A stretch of DNA of 64,000 nucleotides from Phycisphaerae bacterium (GTDB taxonomy: Bacteria > Planctomycetota > Phycisphaerae > Sedimentisphaerales > Anaerobacaceae), in NCBI GenBank assembly GCA_012744475.1, contig JAAYBV010000001.1, forward strand, positions 1 to 64,000, read 5' to 3'. A program made the position numbers and the translations under genes. Below are positions 36,401 to 44,102 of the stretch, piece after piece. Below the pieces are notes generated by a model, which saw only the letters and a list, made by a program, of their open reading frames with translations, was not told the DNA's origin and made no database searches. Position 1 is the stretch's first letter. Each line of letters opens with the position of its first letter.

Positions 36401-38423
36401 GGAGAACGCCGTGATGCTGGGGCGCCTGGCGACACGGGTTGCCGTCGAGCAGACGGACCCGGCTCGAAAGGGGGCGTTCCTGGCGATCGCCGAGACGGCC
36501 TTCGAACAGGCCCGGCAGATCGACACTCACAACGAGTTCATGCTCCAGAGCTACGCGGAGTACTATCGCGTCACGGGCCAGCCGGACAAGGCGGCCCAAC
36601 TGCTCGTCGATTCGCAGGACGGTCGGCTTCTGTGGCGCCACTACTACCGCATCGGTCGCTACGAGCAGGCTCGCAAGCTCCTCGAACCGCTTCTCGACGA
36701 GCCGGCCAACAGGAACGACGCCCTCAAAGGAATGGTCCTCGTCGCTCAGGCGACCGGAGATAAAGACGCCGTCAAGGCATACTCGGAGCAGTTGCTCGGT
36801 CAGGAGGACAATGCCGCCAATCGTCTGGCTCAGATTCGCGCGTTTCTCGATCTGGGCCTGGTTCGGGACGCAGAGCAGAAGCTGCACAGCTTTCGGGAAC
36901 GGTATCCTGACGAGCCTCGTCTTCTGGTGCTGGAGGCCTTTGTCGCGAAGTATCAGGGCCAGTTGGAGCGTGCCCTGGAGTTGACGAATCGCAACCTCGA
37001 GAAGAACCAGCAGGACGCCGCAGGCTGGCGTCTGCGGGGCGAGATCAGCCAGCTCATGGGCAACTACGATCAGGCGATTCTGGACTTCCGCAGGAGCCGG
37101 CTGCTTGCCGACGACCCCGATGCCGCTGTTGCGCTGGCCAACGCGTACCTCTGGGCCGGGAGGCACGAAGAGGCCATCAGTGAGTTGCTGGCGGTGTTGA
37201 AAGCACCTGCGGCGCCGGCATCGGCCAGGATGCTGCTGGAACGAACCTATCGCAGGCTCGGACGCGACGAATCGCTCGAGCAGTTCTATTCGAAGACCCT
37301 GGCGGAATTCCCGGAAAGCGCCGCCTGGCTGACGCGTGCCGGGGCCTTCGCCATCGACCGACGCGATTTCGACGAGGCCGTGAAGCTGTACGGCAAGGCC
37401 TATCGCCTCGCGCAGACGGCGACTTCCGATGTCCGGCAAAGCGGTACATTGCGTGCGGCGGTTCTGGATGGATATCTGCATTCGCTGATTCTCAGCGCCG
37501 GAGACCCCACCGCAGGAGGGGATTCCTGGCGTCCCGAGCGGCTGGACGAGCTCTTCCGGGAGGCCGGAAAGCACGTCGATACCGACTGGGCGGCAGTGGC
37601 CTTCTGTCGGATGGCTGAGGCCAGGAAGAAGCTCGGCGATGACGCCGAAGCCGGACGCTTGTGCCGGCAGGCGGTCGACAAGGCCTGGAGCAATGACCGA
37701 CTGGCCATGGAGATTCTGCTTCGCGTCCGTCGTCTGCTGGGACCGGAGGACGTCTCGCGCTATTGCCGAGGCCGGCTGGCGGCGAATCCCGACTCTCTGG
37801 CGGCCAACGCCACGATGTTCCATCTGGCCCGCATCGAGAACGATTATGACGATGCTGTCGAGTATGTCGACAAGTGCATTGCCTTGAGCGGGTCTGATGC
37901 CGATGCCCATCGCAATGCCACCGCCTATACGCTCCAGAAGGCCGATCTGCTGACGGTCGCTTATCAGGGAACTTCCGATAAACGATATCTCCAGGCGGCT
38001 GTGGGCGTCTACGAAAGTCTGGCGGAGAAAATGCCGACAAACCACAGTGTTCTGAACAACCTGGCGTACCTGTTGGCGCAGAATGACGAGCGGCTCGACG
38101 AGGCGCAGCGATACGCCGAACGCGCGCTGAACGCCAATCCGGACCAGGCGGCGTACCTGGACACGTACGCTCTGATTCTGCATAAGAAAGGAAACGACGC
38201 CGCGGCGGTCCGGTTCATCACCGCGGCCATCCAGCAGTACGAGGTGGCCCAGACGGCGTCGGCTACGGCGTACGAGCATCTGGGCATGATCAAGGAGGGC
38301 CTGGGCGACAAAGCCGGCGCGTTGGCGGCCTATCGCCACGCCAGGGGACTGGCAGACGAGGAACGGTCCGACACTGCCAGGCGTCTGGACGCGGCCATCG
38401 AGCGATTGCAGACGGCCCGGTAG
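33441..38423 (+). CDS. Giant membrane-anchored TPR protein of the EPS/exosortase cluster
   Basis: The 1660-residue protein has an N-terminal membrane anchor (about 10-32, 'ALMGSTVFLILAMLAVVVIL'), followed by TPR units over the rest ('AWAAQDYETARRNYAEALG', 'ALAFAI'-type helices, 'NHSVLNNLAYLLAQNDERLD', 'AYLDTYALILHKKGNDAA'). It probably serves as a periplasmic scaffold joining the outer-membrane exporter, the BY-kinase and the exosortase, in the manner of PrsT-like proteins but much larger. The ATG at 33441 has GGGGAG six bases before it. No enzymatic motif was found. Confidence 0.85.
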   Translation: MARRRLNKKVALMGSTVFLILAMLAVVVILRLTRDPAQFEADGDAAWAAQDYETARRNYAEALGRTRVSEDKIDLYFKLAEVYRVTDDWRRVLACWEQIIISDPQNTRARLGLLKYTYIMADSLSAVGQNVGACWKDVSTQATDLLETATDADLLDEEKGPWEPSLGDAEPAAWDCGITRLGPFLHFVRGRAALEMARMGAGTSPEELLTEAKNHLQQARQFDPKNAGVYRYLAAAFQEEARLAESKGNLDLWEKAARQAEETLAEAMEVAGDQPGAHIELLGRRLMEAKTGSLTLARDRTKALEEQCQALAERFPSNAEVFSALAEFYSLQSAYLHTDAAAEKLDRAIAAVERGLALDPTNVPAFRLAARLYYRRFTLYADESALHKAIELAETALELPDAQDRPGPRQYAGQMYRFSLCALLGRFHLEQTRLSQRSDEVHATVLAKAEKVVHEIEQIQGSGENPQVVKWRGMLELAQGHTGQAVRDLYAAYEQIEAASGSDDEGDAFLSYTLAGLFKNTSEVGAVIEFLGSALNSGIVNTRPDTVLDYGDALLRVRSYDVALSAVNSFEERFGATSRSRQLRVRTLLAKGHVTEAEEAIAQLDQADPNTLKIRLILAASQATQLQEAIQRSASVPSSRAEPASQGQVGPTEDAVRAMQADLYECRRRQADLIQRLLLVDPTAVDGKGLETLCTMLIAQNDATLARAVVEAFLKQSGQDVEALFCRGLLSEPDPASCSESRRREIRLQAIRSLSDPVVRAAELGLFYEAGGQLDEAIAQWESVLDATESQTPQAAGAYLRSGPPSWRHRAVGQLFDMARRKNDWTLAQRVVTAAAADNLDDCEGHLFAGRLAFARGQHAEALDHLDACLKLRPIFSYGYMFRSNVQAALGNELACLEDARKASRLNPIDPLIARTLANALLVRNQGLGDRASAEQRDEAQLALERAIQLNPTDTQALLAYAALVDETDPLRALGIRQTVQITAPSLENAVMLGRLATRVAVEQTDPARKGAFLAIAETAFEQARQIDTHNEFMLQSYAEYYRVTGQPDKAAQLLVDSQDGRLLWRHYYRIGRYEQARKLLEPLLDEPANRNDALKGMVLVAQATGDKDAVKAYSEQLLGQEDNAANRLAQIRAFLDLGLVRDAEQKLHSFRERYPDEPRLLVLEAFVAKYQGQLERALELTNRNLEKNQQDAAGWRLRGEISQLMGNYDQAILDFRRSRLLADDPDAAVALANAYLWAGRHEEAISELLAVLKAPAAPASARMLLERTYRRLGRDESLEQFYSKTLAEFPESAAWLTRAGAFAIDRRDFDEAVKLYGKAYRLAQTATSDVRQSGTLRAAVLDGYLHSLILSAGDPTAGGDSWRPERLDELFREAGKHVDTDWAAVAFCRMAEARKKLGDDAEAGRLCRQAVDKAWSNDRLAMEILLRVRRLLGPEDVSRYCRGRLAANPDSLAANATMFHLARIENDYDDAVEYVDKCIALSGSDADAHRNATAYTLQKADLLTVAYQGTSDKRYLQAAVGVYESLAEKMPTNHSVLNNLAYLLAQNDERLDEAQRYAERALNANPDQAAYLDTYALILHKKGNDAAAVRFITAAIQQYEVAQTASATAYEHLGMIKEGLGDKAGALAAYRHARGLADEERSDTARRLDAAIERLQTAR

Positions 38424-38490
38424 CCGACGTGCGACGCGATGCGTTCTCGCAGATGGATTCTGTGGGGGCGGGCTTCGGGGAGTGACACCG

Positions 38491-40725
38491 ATGAAGAGAA
38501 ATCCGAGCCCGATGAACATCGGGAAGAACAGGAAGAGCGGCTCGCCGACCGCGAGCGCCTCGGTGACGGCCTTGACACCCAGGGAAGTCTTCGGGATGCT
38601 GCGCCGGCACCTCTGGCTGATCCTGTTCATGACCACCCTCGGAATGGCCCTGGGAGCCGCCGGATGGGTTCTGGTCCGGCGCTACGCGCCGCTGTATCGC
38701 GCCGAGACGATCCTCAAAGTGCTTCCGCCGATCGAGACCGATCCGATGGAGATCGTGGCGACCCAGGTGCAACAGGACCTCCAGTACGGCCATCGTGTCT
38801 CCCTGGCCAATCTCATGAAGCGCCAGGACAGCCTTCAGGGGCTGCTGGAAAGCGACAAGGTGCGGGGCACCACGTGGTTCCGTCAGAAGTTGCATGGAGA
38901 CATTCGCGACGCGGTCGCCAGTCTGGAGGACAATCTCAATGCGTTCCCACACCGGGAGGCCGAGCACATCATCGTCTCGATGACCTGCGGCAGTCCGAAG
39001 GAAGCGGCGCTGATCGTCAACGAGATGGTGCGTCTGTTCGTCAGCCAGCACGGCGACACGCAGCGGCAGGACGTCAACCAGAAGCTGATCGAGCTGACGG
39101 CTCGTCAGAGCTTTGTGGAGAAGGAGGTCGCCGACAGCGAACGCGCCCTGCAACGCGTCCGGGAGGAAAGCGGGATGACCGATCTGGAGCGTCCCTCGGG
39201 CCACTACTTCCAACACACGATCACCATGCGGCTGAACGACCTCGAACTCCAGGAGAGCGAGCTGTCGCTGGCGATCAAGCAGCTTCGGGCCGACATCGAA
39301 AACCTCAAGGTGCTGGCCGAGGGCCCCATCACCGATCAGGTCGAGCACGCCATCGAGCGCGACCCGGTGATGATCGCACTGGCCCAGCAGTTGGCATTGC
39401 TGGAAGGGCAGTTGTCCGGCCGGCTCACGAAGTTCGGCCAGGACCACCGGGTGGTTCGTCAGACCCAGGAACTGATCGGCGAGATCGAGCAGAAACGCGG
39501 TCAGCGGCGTCTGGAGATTGCCGAGCAGACCCGACGTGCGAATCTCTACAACGCCCGGGACACCCTCCGCGTTCTGGAGGAGCGACAAACGGAACTGCAA
39601 CTGCTCAGGGACCAGGCACGCGACAAGCAGAAGACGCTGGACGAGGCGCGAGCCCGCTACGAGCAATACACGAAAGTGCGGGACGAGCGCATCGAGATGC
39701 TCAATCAGATCAAGACACAGATCGAGAAGCTGCGGATCATGCTGAGCGATCCGGACACGCCCAAGGTGCAGCCGCTGGGTCTGGCCCCGGAGCCCTTGAA
39801 GATGGTCATGTCCCGGCACGTCGTGCTCTGGGGTCCGGGTGGCACGATGCTTGGCCTGATGCTCGGCCTGGCTCTGACATTCCTGATCGAGATGCTCAAC
39901 GACCTCGTGCGGACTCCGAACGACGTTCGGCGCTTCGTGCATTTGCCTCTGCTGGGAATGATCCCGGACGCTGCCGAGGACCGTGCCGTCGACGATGTCG
40001 ACCTGTGTCACGTTGTAAAGGACGCGCCGTATTCGCTGCTGGGCGAGTGCTACCGGCGCTGCCGCACCAACCTGGACCTGACGGGCGAGGCGGGCTTCAA
40101 GACCCTGCTGATCGCCAGCGGCGCGCCGGGCGACGGCAAGACCTCTGTCGCGTGCAACCTGGCGGCGGCCTTCGTCGCCAAGTACGAGAAGGTGCTGTTG
40201 ATCGATGCGAACCTGCGTCAGCCGAGCCTGCACCTGGCCTTTCCTCGAACGGGTTCCGAAGAGACGAAGGAGACGCGTCGGCAGGGGCTGACGAGCATCC
40301 TGACCGGGCAGTGCGACTATCAGTCCGCCATTCGACCGAGCAGCATCGCCGGGCTGGACCTCATCTACGCCGGTCCGCCCACTGCCAGTCCGGCCGAGGT
40401 GCTGGCCGGCCGCCGGATGAAAGAGCTGATCGAAGGCGTGGCCCAGCACTACGACCGCGTGATCATCGACAGTCCGCCCGTGCTGCTGGTCAGCGACGTC
40501 AAGGTGCTGGCGCGGCTCGTCGACGGGACACTGCTCGTGTACAACGCTGCGGCGACCACACGCGGAGCGGCCCGGCGGACGCTCCGTGAGCTGCAGGAGG
40601 TAGGCGCCAACGTCCTCGGCTGTGTGCTGTTCGGCGCCGAGGCCATGAAGGGCGGCTATTTCCGCCAGCAATTCAAGGCGTACCGCAAGTATCTCAAGCC
40701 CCAGTTAGCCGCCAATTCCGCGTGA
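38491..40725 (+). CDS. Wzc-like polysaccharide co-polymerase with BY-kinase domain
   Basis: The 744-residue protein has a Wzz domain with membrane helices at about 40-60 and 450-470. Between them is a long periplasmic coiled coil ('LRVLEERQTELQLLRDQARD'). The cytoplasmic ATPase has Walker A 'SGAPGDGKTSVACN' (about 542-555), Walker A' 'VLLIDANLRQPSL' and Walker B 'YDRVIIDSPPVLLV'. The C-terminal tail has only three tyrosines ('GGYFRQQFKAYRKYL'), fewer than in typical tyrosine autokinases. It controls chain length and export of the polysaccharide. The ATG at 38491 is preferred over a GTG at 38482 because of spacing to GGGGA. Confidence 0.88.
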   Translation: MKRNPSPMNIGKNRKSGSPTASASVTALTPREVFGMLRRHLWLILFMTTLGMALGAAGWVLVRRYAPLYRAETILKVLPPIETDPMEIVATQVQQDLQYGHRVSLANLMKRQDSLQGLLESDKVRGTTWFRQKLHGDIRDAVASLEDNLNAFPHREAEHIIVSMTCGSPKEAALIVNEMVRLFVSQHGDTQRQDVNQKLIELTARQSFVEKEVADSERALQRVREESGMTDLERPSGHYFQHTITMRLNDLELQESELSLAIKQLRADIENLKVLAEGPITDQVEHAIERDPVMIALAQQLALLEGQLSGRLTKFGQDHRVVRQTQELIGEIEQKRGQRRLEIAEQTRRANLYNARDTLRVLEERQTELQLLRDQARDKQKTLDEARARYEQYTKVRDERIEMLNQIKTQIEKLRIMLSDPDTPKVQPLGLAPEPLKMVMSRHVVLWGPGGTMLGLMLGLALTFLIEMLNDLVRTPNDVRRFVHLPLLGMIPDAAEDRAVDDVDLCHVVKDAPYSLLGECYRRCRTNLDLTGEAGFKTLLIASGAPGDGKTSVACNLAAAFVAKYEKVLLIDANLRQPSLHLAFPRTGSEETKETRRQGLTSILTGQCDYQSAIRPSSIAGLDLIYAGPPTASPAEVLAGRRMKELIEGVAQHYDRVIIDSPPVLLVSDVKVLARLVDGTLLVYNAAATTRGAARRTLRELQEVGANVLGCVLFGAEAMKGGYFRQQFKAYRKYLKPQLAANSA

Positions 40726-40849
40726 TCTGCGCGGGACCGATCGAGCTGGGGAGAAACGAATCCCGACAAAAGGGGCTTTCCTTCGGGGGACGGCCTCGTA
40801 GAATGAGACGCCGTTGGGTGGCTTGGCGTTCTGCAAAAGGATGACGTTT

Positions 40850-41788
40850 ATGGAGAAGTTTCTGGTGACGGGCGGGGCCGGCTTCATCGGCTCGAACATC
40901 TGTCGACGGTTGGTTGCCGAGGGCTGCTACGTGCGCGTGGTGGACAATCTGCTGACAGGCAAGCGCAGCAACCTCGATGACCTGATCGACAAGATCGACT
41001 TCGTCCAGGCCGACATGGGAGACCCGAACGTGGCGCGGTCCGTGATGAAGGGCATTGATGTCGTCCTGCACGAAGGTGCGCTGCCGAGCGTGCCCCGCAG
41101 CGTCGACGAGCCCGAGCTGACGCACAAGCACTGCGTGGATGCGACGTTTACGCTGCTGATGGCCGCACGCGATGCGGGCGTCAAGCGTTTCGTCTACGCC
41201 GCCAGCTCGTCGGCCTATGGCGACACGCCGACGCTGCCCAAGGTCGAGACGATGCCCACCAGTCCGCTGTCACCGTATGCGGTCGGCAAGCTCGTGGGCG
41301 AGTACTACTGCTCGGTCTTTGCCAAGGTCTTCGGTCTGGAGACGATTTCGCTTCGTTACTTCAACGTGTTCGGGCCGTACCAGGACCCGACGAGCCAGTA
41401 CGCCGCCGCGATTCCCGCCTTCGTGACATCCATCCTCAAGGACCAACCTCCCACCATCTACGGCGACGGTGAGCAGAGCCGCGACTTCACCTACATCGAC
41501 AACGTCGTGCAGGCCAATCTCTGCGCCGCCCGGGCGAAGAAGACCAACGGCGAAGTCGTCAACATCGCCTGTGGCGAGAAGGTCACCGTCAACGAGATCA
41601 TCGCTCTGATCAACGAGATGGTGGGCAAGAAAGTCGTGCCTCACTACGCGCCCGCCCGCGCCGGCGACGTCAAGCACTCGCTGGCCGACATCACCGCCGC
41701 CAGGAAGCTGATCGGATTCGAGCCCGTCGTCCTCTTCCGCGACGGCCTCCAACGCGCCATCGCCTGGTACCGCGACAACCTGATGTGA
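40850..41788 (+). CDS. NAD-dependent nucleotide-sugar epimerase (extended SDR)
   Basis: The 312-residue extended SDR has the Rossmann motif 'TGGAGFIGSNICRRL' (residues 6-13) and catalytic Y143-x3-K147 in 'SPYAVGKLVGEYY'. 'RYFNVFGPYQDPTSQYAAAI' and 'RDFTYIDNVVQANLCAA' are typical of UDP-hexose(NAc) 4-epimerases of the WbpP/GalE type. It would supply a precursor to the polysaccharide pathway. The ATG at 40850 has AAAAGGA eight bases upstream; another ATG lies nine bases before it. It closes the EPS gene set. Confidence 0.9.
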   Translation: MEKFLVTGGAGFIGSNICRRLVAEGCYVRVVDNLLTGKRSNLDDLIDKIDFVQADMGDPNVARSVMKGIDVVLHEGALPSVPRSVDEPELTHKHCVDATFTLLMAARDAGVKRFVYAASSSAYGDTPTLPKVETMPTSPLSPYAVGKLVGEYYCSVFAKVFGLETISLRYFNVFGPYQDPTSQYAAAIPAFVTSILKDQPPTIYGDGEQSRDFTYIDNVVQANLCAARAKKTNGEVVNIACGEKVTVNEIIALINEMVGKKVVPHYAPARAGDVKHSLADITAARKLIGFEPVVLFRDGLQRAIAWYRDNLM

Positions 41789-41808
41789 CCGTTGCCCGCC
41801 GAGCCGCG

Positions 41809-42210
41809 TCAGTCGATTTCGGTGCGGAGGGCGTCGGCTTGTTCGAGCAGTTGCTCGCGGGTGAGGTCCTGCCGGGGAGCCAGCTCGAACGTCCATTCGT
41901 AATCGTCCGTGATTTGGCCGGGATAGAGAACGCCCGCGAAGAAGTCGAACGGAAAGCGGTCGTGCAGCGGCGCCTTCAGTTCGCGATGCGTGTCGAGCGT
42001 CTCGAAACCTTCCTTGCTGGCGCGGACCCAGTAGTCTCCGTACCAGTTGAACGACACGGTGACCGGCGAGACGCCGATCTGTTCGTCGTTGAGCGTGACC
42101 AGAGCGCCCTGAGGCTCCGTGTTGATCGTCAGTTTCCGTTCGACGCAGCCACAGAGGAGCACGGTCGCCAAGGCGGCCGCGACTACGAACAACAGGGAAC
42201 GCGTATTCAT
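41809..42210 (-). CDS. PEGA-domain lipoprotein
   Basis: The 133-residue protein has a lipobox 'LLCGC' and a PEGA motif 'LTINTEPQGALVTLNDEQIG', 'SPVTVSFNWYGDYWVRASKEGFE'. PEGA domains are surface- or envelope-associated beta units and often mark cell-wall or S-layer-linked proteins. The ATG at 42210 has AAAGGA eight bases upstream. It converges on the EPS epimerase with a 20-bp gap. Confidence 0.75.
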   Translation of the reverse strand: MNTRSLLFVVAAALATVLLCGCVERKLTINTEPQGALVTLNDEQIGVSPVTVSFNWYGDYWVRASKEGFETLDTHRELKAPLHDRFPFDFFAGVLYPGQITDDYEWTFELAPRQDLTREQLLEQADALRTEID

Positions 42211-42308
42211 ATCCACAGTCCTTTAAGGCGATTGAGTCCTTTCAGTTCGCCATTATAGGTACGCGCCGTCTCTTGGAAAGCGCAAAACCCTACGCGTCCG
42301 TACGATCC

Positions 42309-42427
42309 GGGTGGCAGCCTCAAGTCCGGAGGATTTGGGGATGGTCCATTGTGTTGGTCGCCCCGTGCATTCGAGGCAACGGAGGAATCTGCCATACCCC
42401 AACACTGCGCGTTTGAGGCTGCCACCC
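42309..42427. repeat. MITE-like element 5 with 15-bp perfect inverted ends
   Basis: GGGTGGCAGCCTCAA (42309-42323) is the perfect inverse of 42413-42427. The 119-bp unit lies between the PEGA and Ycf46-like genes and is the best-kept copy of the family. Confidence 0.82.
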
Positions 42428-42449
42428 CTCCGTCACGATCGACGACAGC

Positions 42450-43937
42450 TCAATCGGCGGGCACGCAGCGGCCTTTGCCCCATTCGCGCAGAGCGCAGAC
42501 CTTCTCGGCCATCGTCACCGAAAGGGGAGGCGAGGCTCGCAAGGCCGCGATCAGACGCTCCGTGTCCAGCTCAGTCTTGTCTGCGTAGGCGGTATGCAGC
42601 GCCGAGGTGACCGCCTGCTCGATCTCCGAGCCGCTGTAGCCTTGCGACACTTCGCTCAGAGCGGCCAGGTCGAATTTCTCGGGGTCGCGGCCGCGTTTTC
42701 GCAGGTGGATCGCGAAGATTTGCCGGCGCACTGGCGGCGTGGGGAGGTCGACGAAGAAGATCTCATCAAAGCGGCCTTTGCGGAGCAGCTCAGGCGGCAG
42801 CGCCTCGATGTCGTTGGCGGTGGCGACCGTGAAGACGGGCGCCTCGTGCTCCTGGAGCCAGGTCAGCAGCGTGCCGAACATGCGCTGAGACAGTCCGCCG
42901 TCGGCGCTGCGGCTGGCGGCCGAGGCGAAGGCCTTCTCGATCTCGTCAACCCAGAGGATCACCGGCGCCATCATCTCGGTCTGCCTCAGCGCATCGCGCA
43001 GGTTACGCTCCGACTCGCCGATGAAGCTGGCGTACAGCGTGCCCGGGTCCAGCCGCAGCAGGGGCTGGTGCCACGCGGTGGCGATAGCCTTGGCGCACAG
43101 GCTCTTGCCCGCGCCCTGCACGCCCAGCATGAGCACACCCTTGGGGGCCACCAGGCCGAACGCCTGCGCCTCGGCGCTGAAGACGTCCTGTCGCTGGTGC
43201 AGCCAGGTCTTGAGGCGGTTCATCCCGCCGATTTCACTCAGATCGAGCGGCGTCTGGATGTATTCGAGCAGCCCGCCCTGCTGGATCATGCGTCTCTTGT
43301 TGGCGATGATCACGTTGATGTCGTCGTCGCGGAAGCGCTGATCGGCGGCGACCGCGTCGCGAATGATCCGCGCCGCCTGGCGACGCGTCAGCCCGCGCAG
43401 ATTGCGGACGATCGTGTCGAGGCCTTTCTGGGTGATGCCGACTTCGATCGGTTTCTTGCGATGCAGATGCTGGAGCGTGCTTCGGATGATCTGAAGCAGC
43501 TCCTTCTCGTCGGGATACGAAATCTCGAACGACCGGGTGTAGGCTTTGACTGTGTCGGGCAGCTTATCGGCGCTGTCGATCATCACCAGGGTGATTGGCG
43601 TGCTGTCGAAGCCGTCGATCATGTCGCGCAGGATGCGCAGGGCCTTGCCGCCCCGGAGATGCTCGGCCAGGTCGAGCGTGACACAGAGGGAGCCGGGCTT
43701 GGCGCGTGCGAGGTTGGCCAGTCCGGCGGCCGGGCTGTCGGTGTTGGCGATGGCCGGGCTGCCGTCGATCAACCCGTCCCGCACCCCGTCGGCGACCGAC
43801 CAGACCCACATGTCCCGCTTAAGCTTCTCGGCGACCTTTCGCACGATCTCCAGCGCGTAGCGCTCTTCCGTGGTCATGATGGAGATGCAGCAGTCGCCCC
43901 CCTCGATCAGTTGCTCGAATCGTTCACAATCGTTCAT
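42450..43937 (-). CDS. Ycf46-like AAA+ ATPase
   Basis: The 495-residue protein has the Ycf46 layout. An N-terminal 'sensor' domain ('CISIMTTEERYALEIVRKVA', 'VWSVADGVRDGL') is followed by 'LEYIQTPLDLSEIGGMNRLK' and the AAA+ module. Walker A is 'GVQGAGKSLCAKAIA', Walker B 'VILWVDEIEKAFA' and the arginine-finger region 'ELLRKGRFDEIFFVD'. In cyanobacteria Ycf46 has been linked to CO2 or photosynthesis regulation; here it must have another role. The start at 43937 has AAGGA just upstream. It is divergent from pheT. Confidence 0.85.
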   Translation of the reverse strand: MNDCERFEQLIEGGDCCISIMTTEERYALEIVRKVAEKLKRDMWVWSVADGVRDGLIDGSPAIANTDSPAAGLANLARAKPGSLCVTLDLAEHLRGGKALRILRDMIDGFDSTPITLVMIDSADKLPDTVKAYTRSFEISYPDEKELLQIIRSTLQHLHRKKPIEVGITQKGLDTIVRNLRGLTRRQAARIIRDAVAADQRFRDDDINVIIANKRRMIQQGGLLEYIQTPLDLSEIGGMNRLKTWLHQRQDVFSAEAQAFGLVAPKGVLMLGVQGAGKSLCAKAIATAWHQPLLRLDPGTLYASFIGESERNLRDALRQTEMMAPVILWVDEIEKAFASAASRSADGGLSQRMFGTLLTWLQEHEAPVFTVATANDIEALPPELLRKGRFDEIFFVDLPTPPVRRQIFAIHLRKRGRDPEKFDLAALSEVSQGYSGSEIEQAVTSALHTAYADKTELDTERLIAALRASPPLSVTMAEKVCALREWGKGRCVPAD

Positions 43938-44037
43938 GGTCCTTCCCGGTGTCTGCAAAGCGTCTGTCGGGGCCGCTCCCCTTGGCCTTCCAGCCTATCG
44001 CAAACGCCCTCGATTCGCAAGTCTCAGGTCCGTGGAG

Positions 44038-44066
44038 TTGACAGGCGGGGGGGGCCTGGGTAGGCT
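44038..44066 (+). promoter_or_regulatory. Promoter of pheT
   Basis: TTGACA (44038-44043), a 17-base G-rich spacer, then TAGGCT (44061-44066). The leader to the pheT start is about 30 bases, so there is no room for a T-box or long attenuator. Confidence 0.6.
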
Positions 44067-44102
44067 ATGGCCCTATCACGGATACTCGTAAGGACGGATT
44101 TC

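Noticed and set aside
35373-38636. A 1087-codon open frame antisense to the TPR gene
   Set aside because: Same shadow effect of GC-rich codon use; the sense strand has strong TPR periodicity and a good start.
38290-40671. A 793-codon open frame antisense to the BY-kinase
   Set aside because: The opposite strand encodes a BY-kinase with all motifs; the antisense frame has none.
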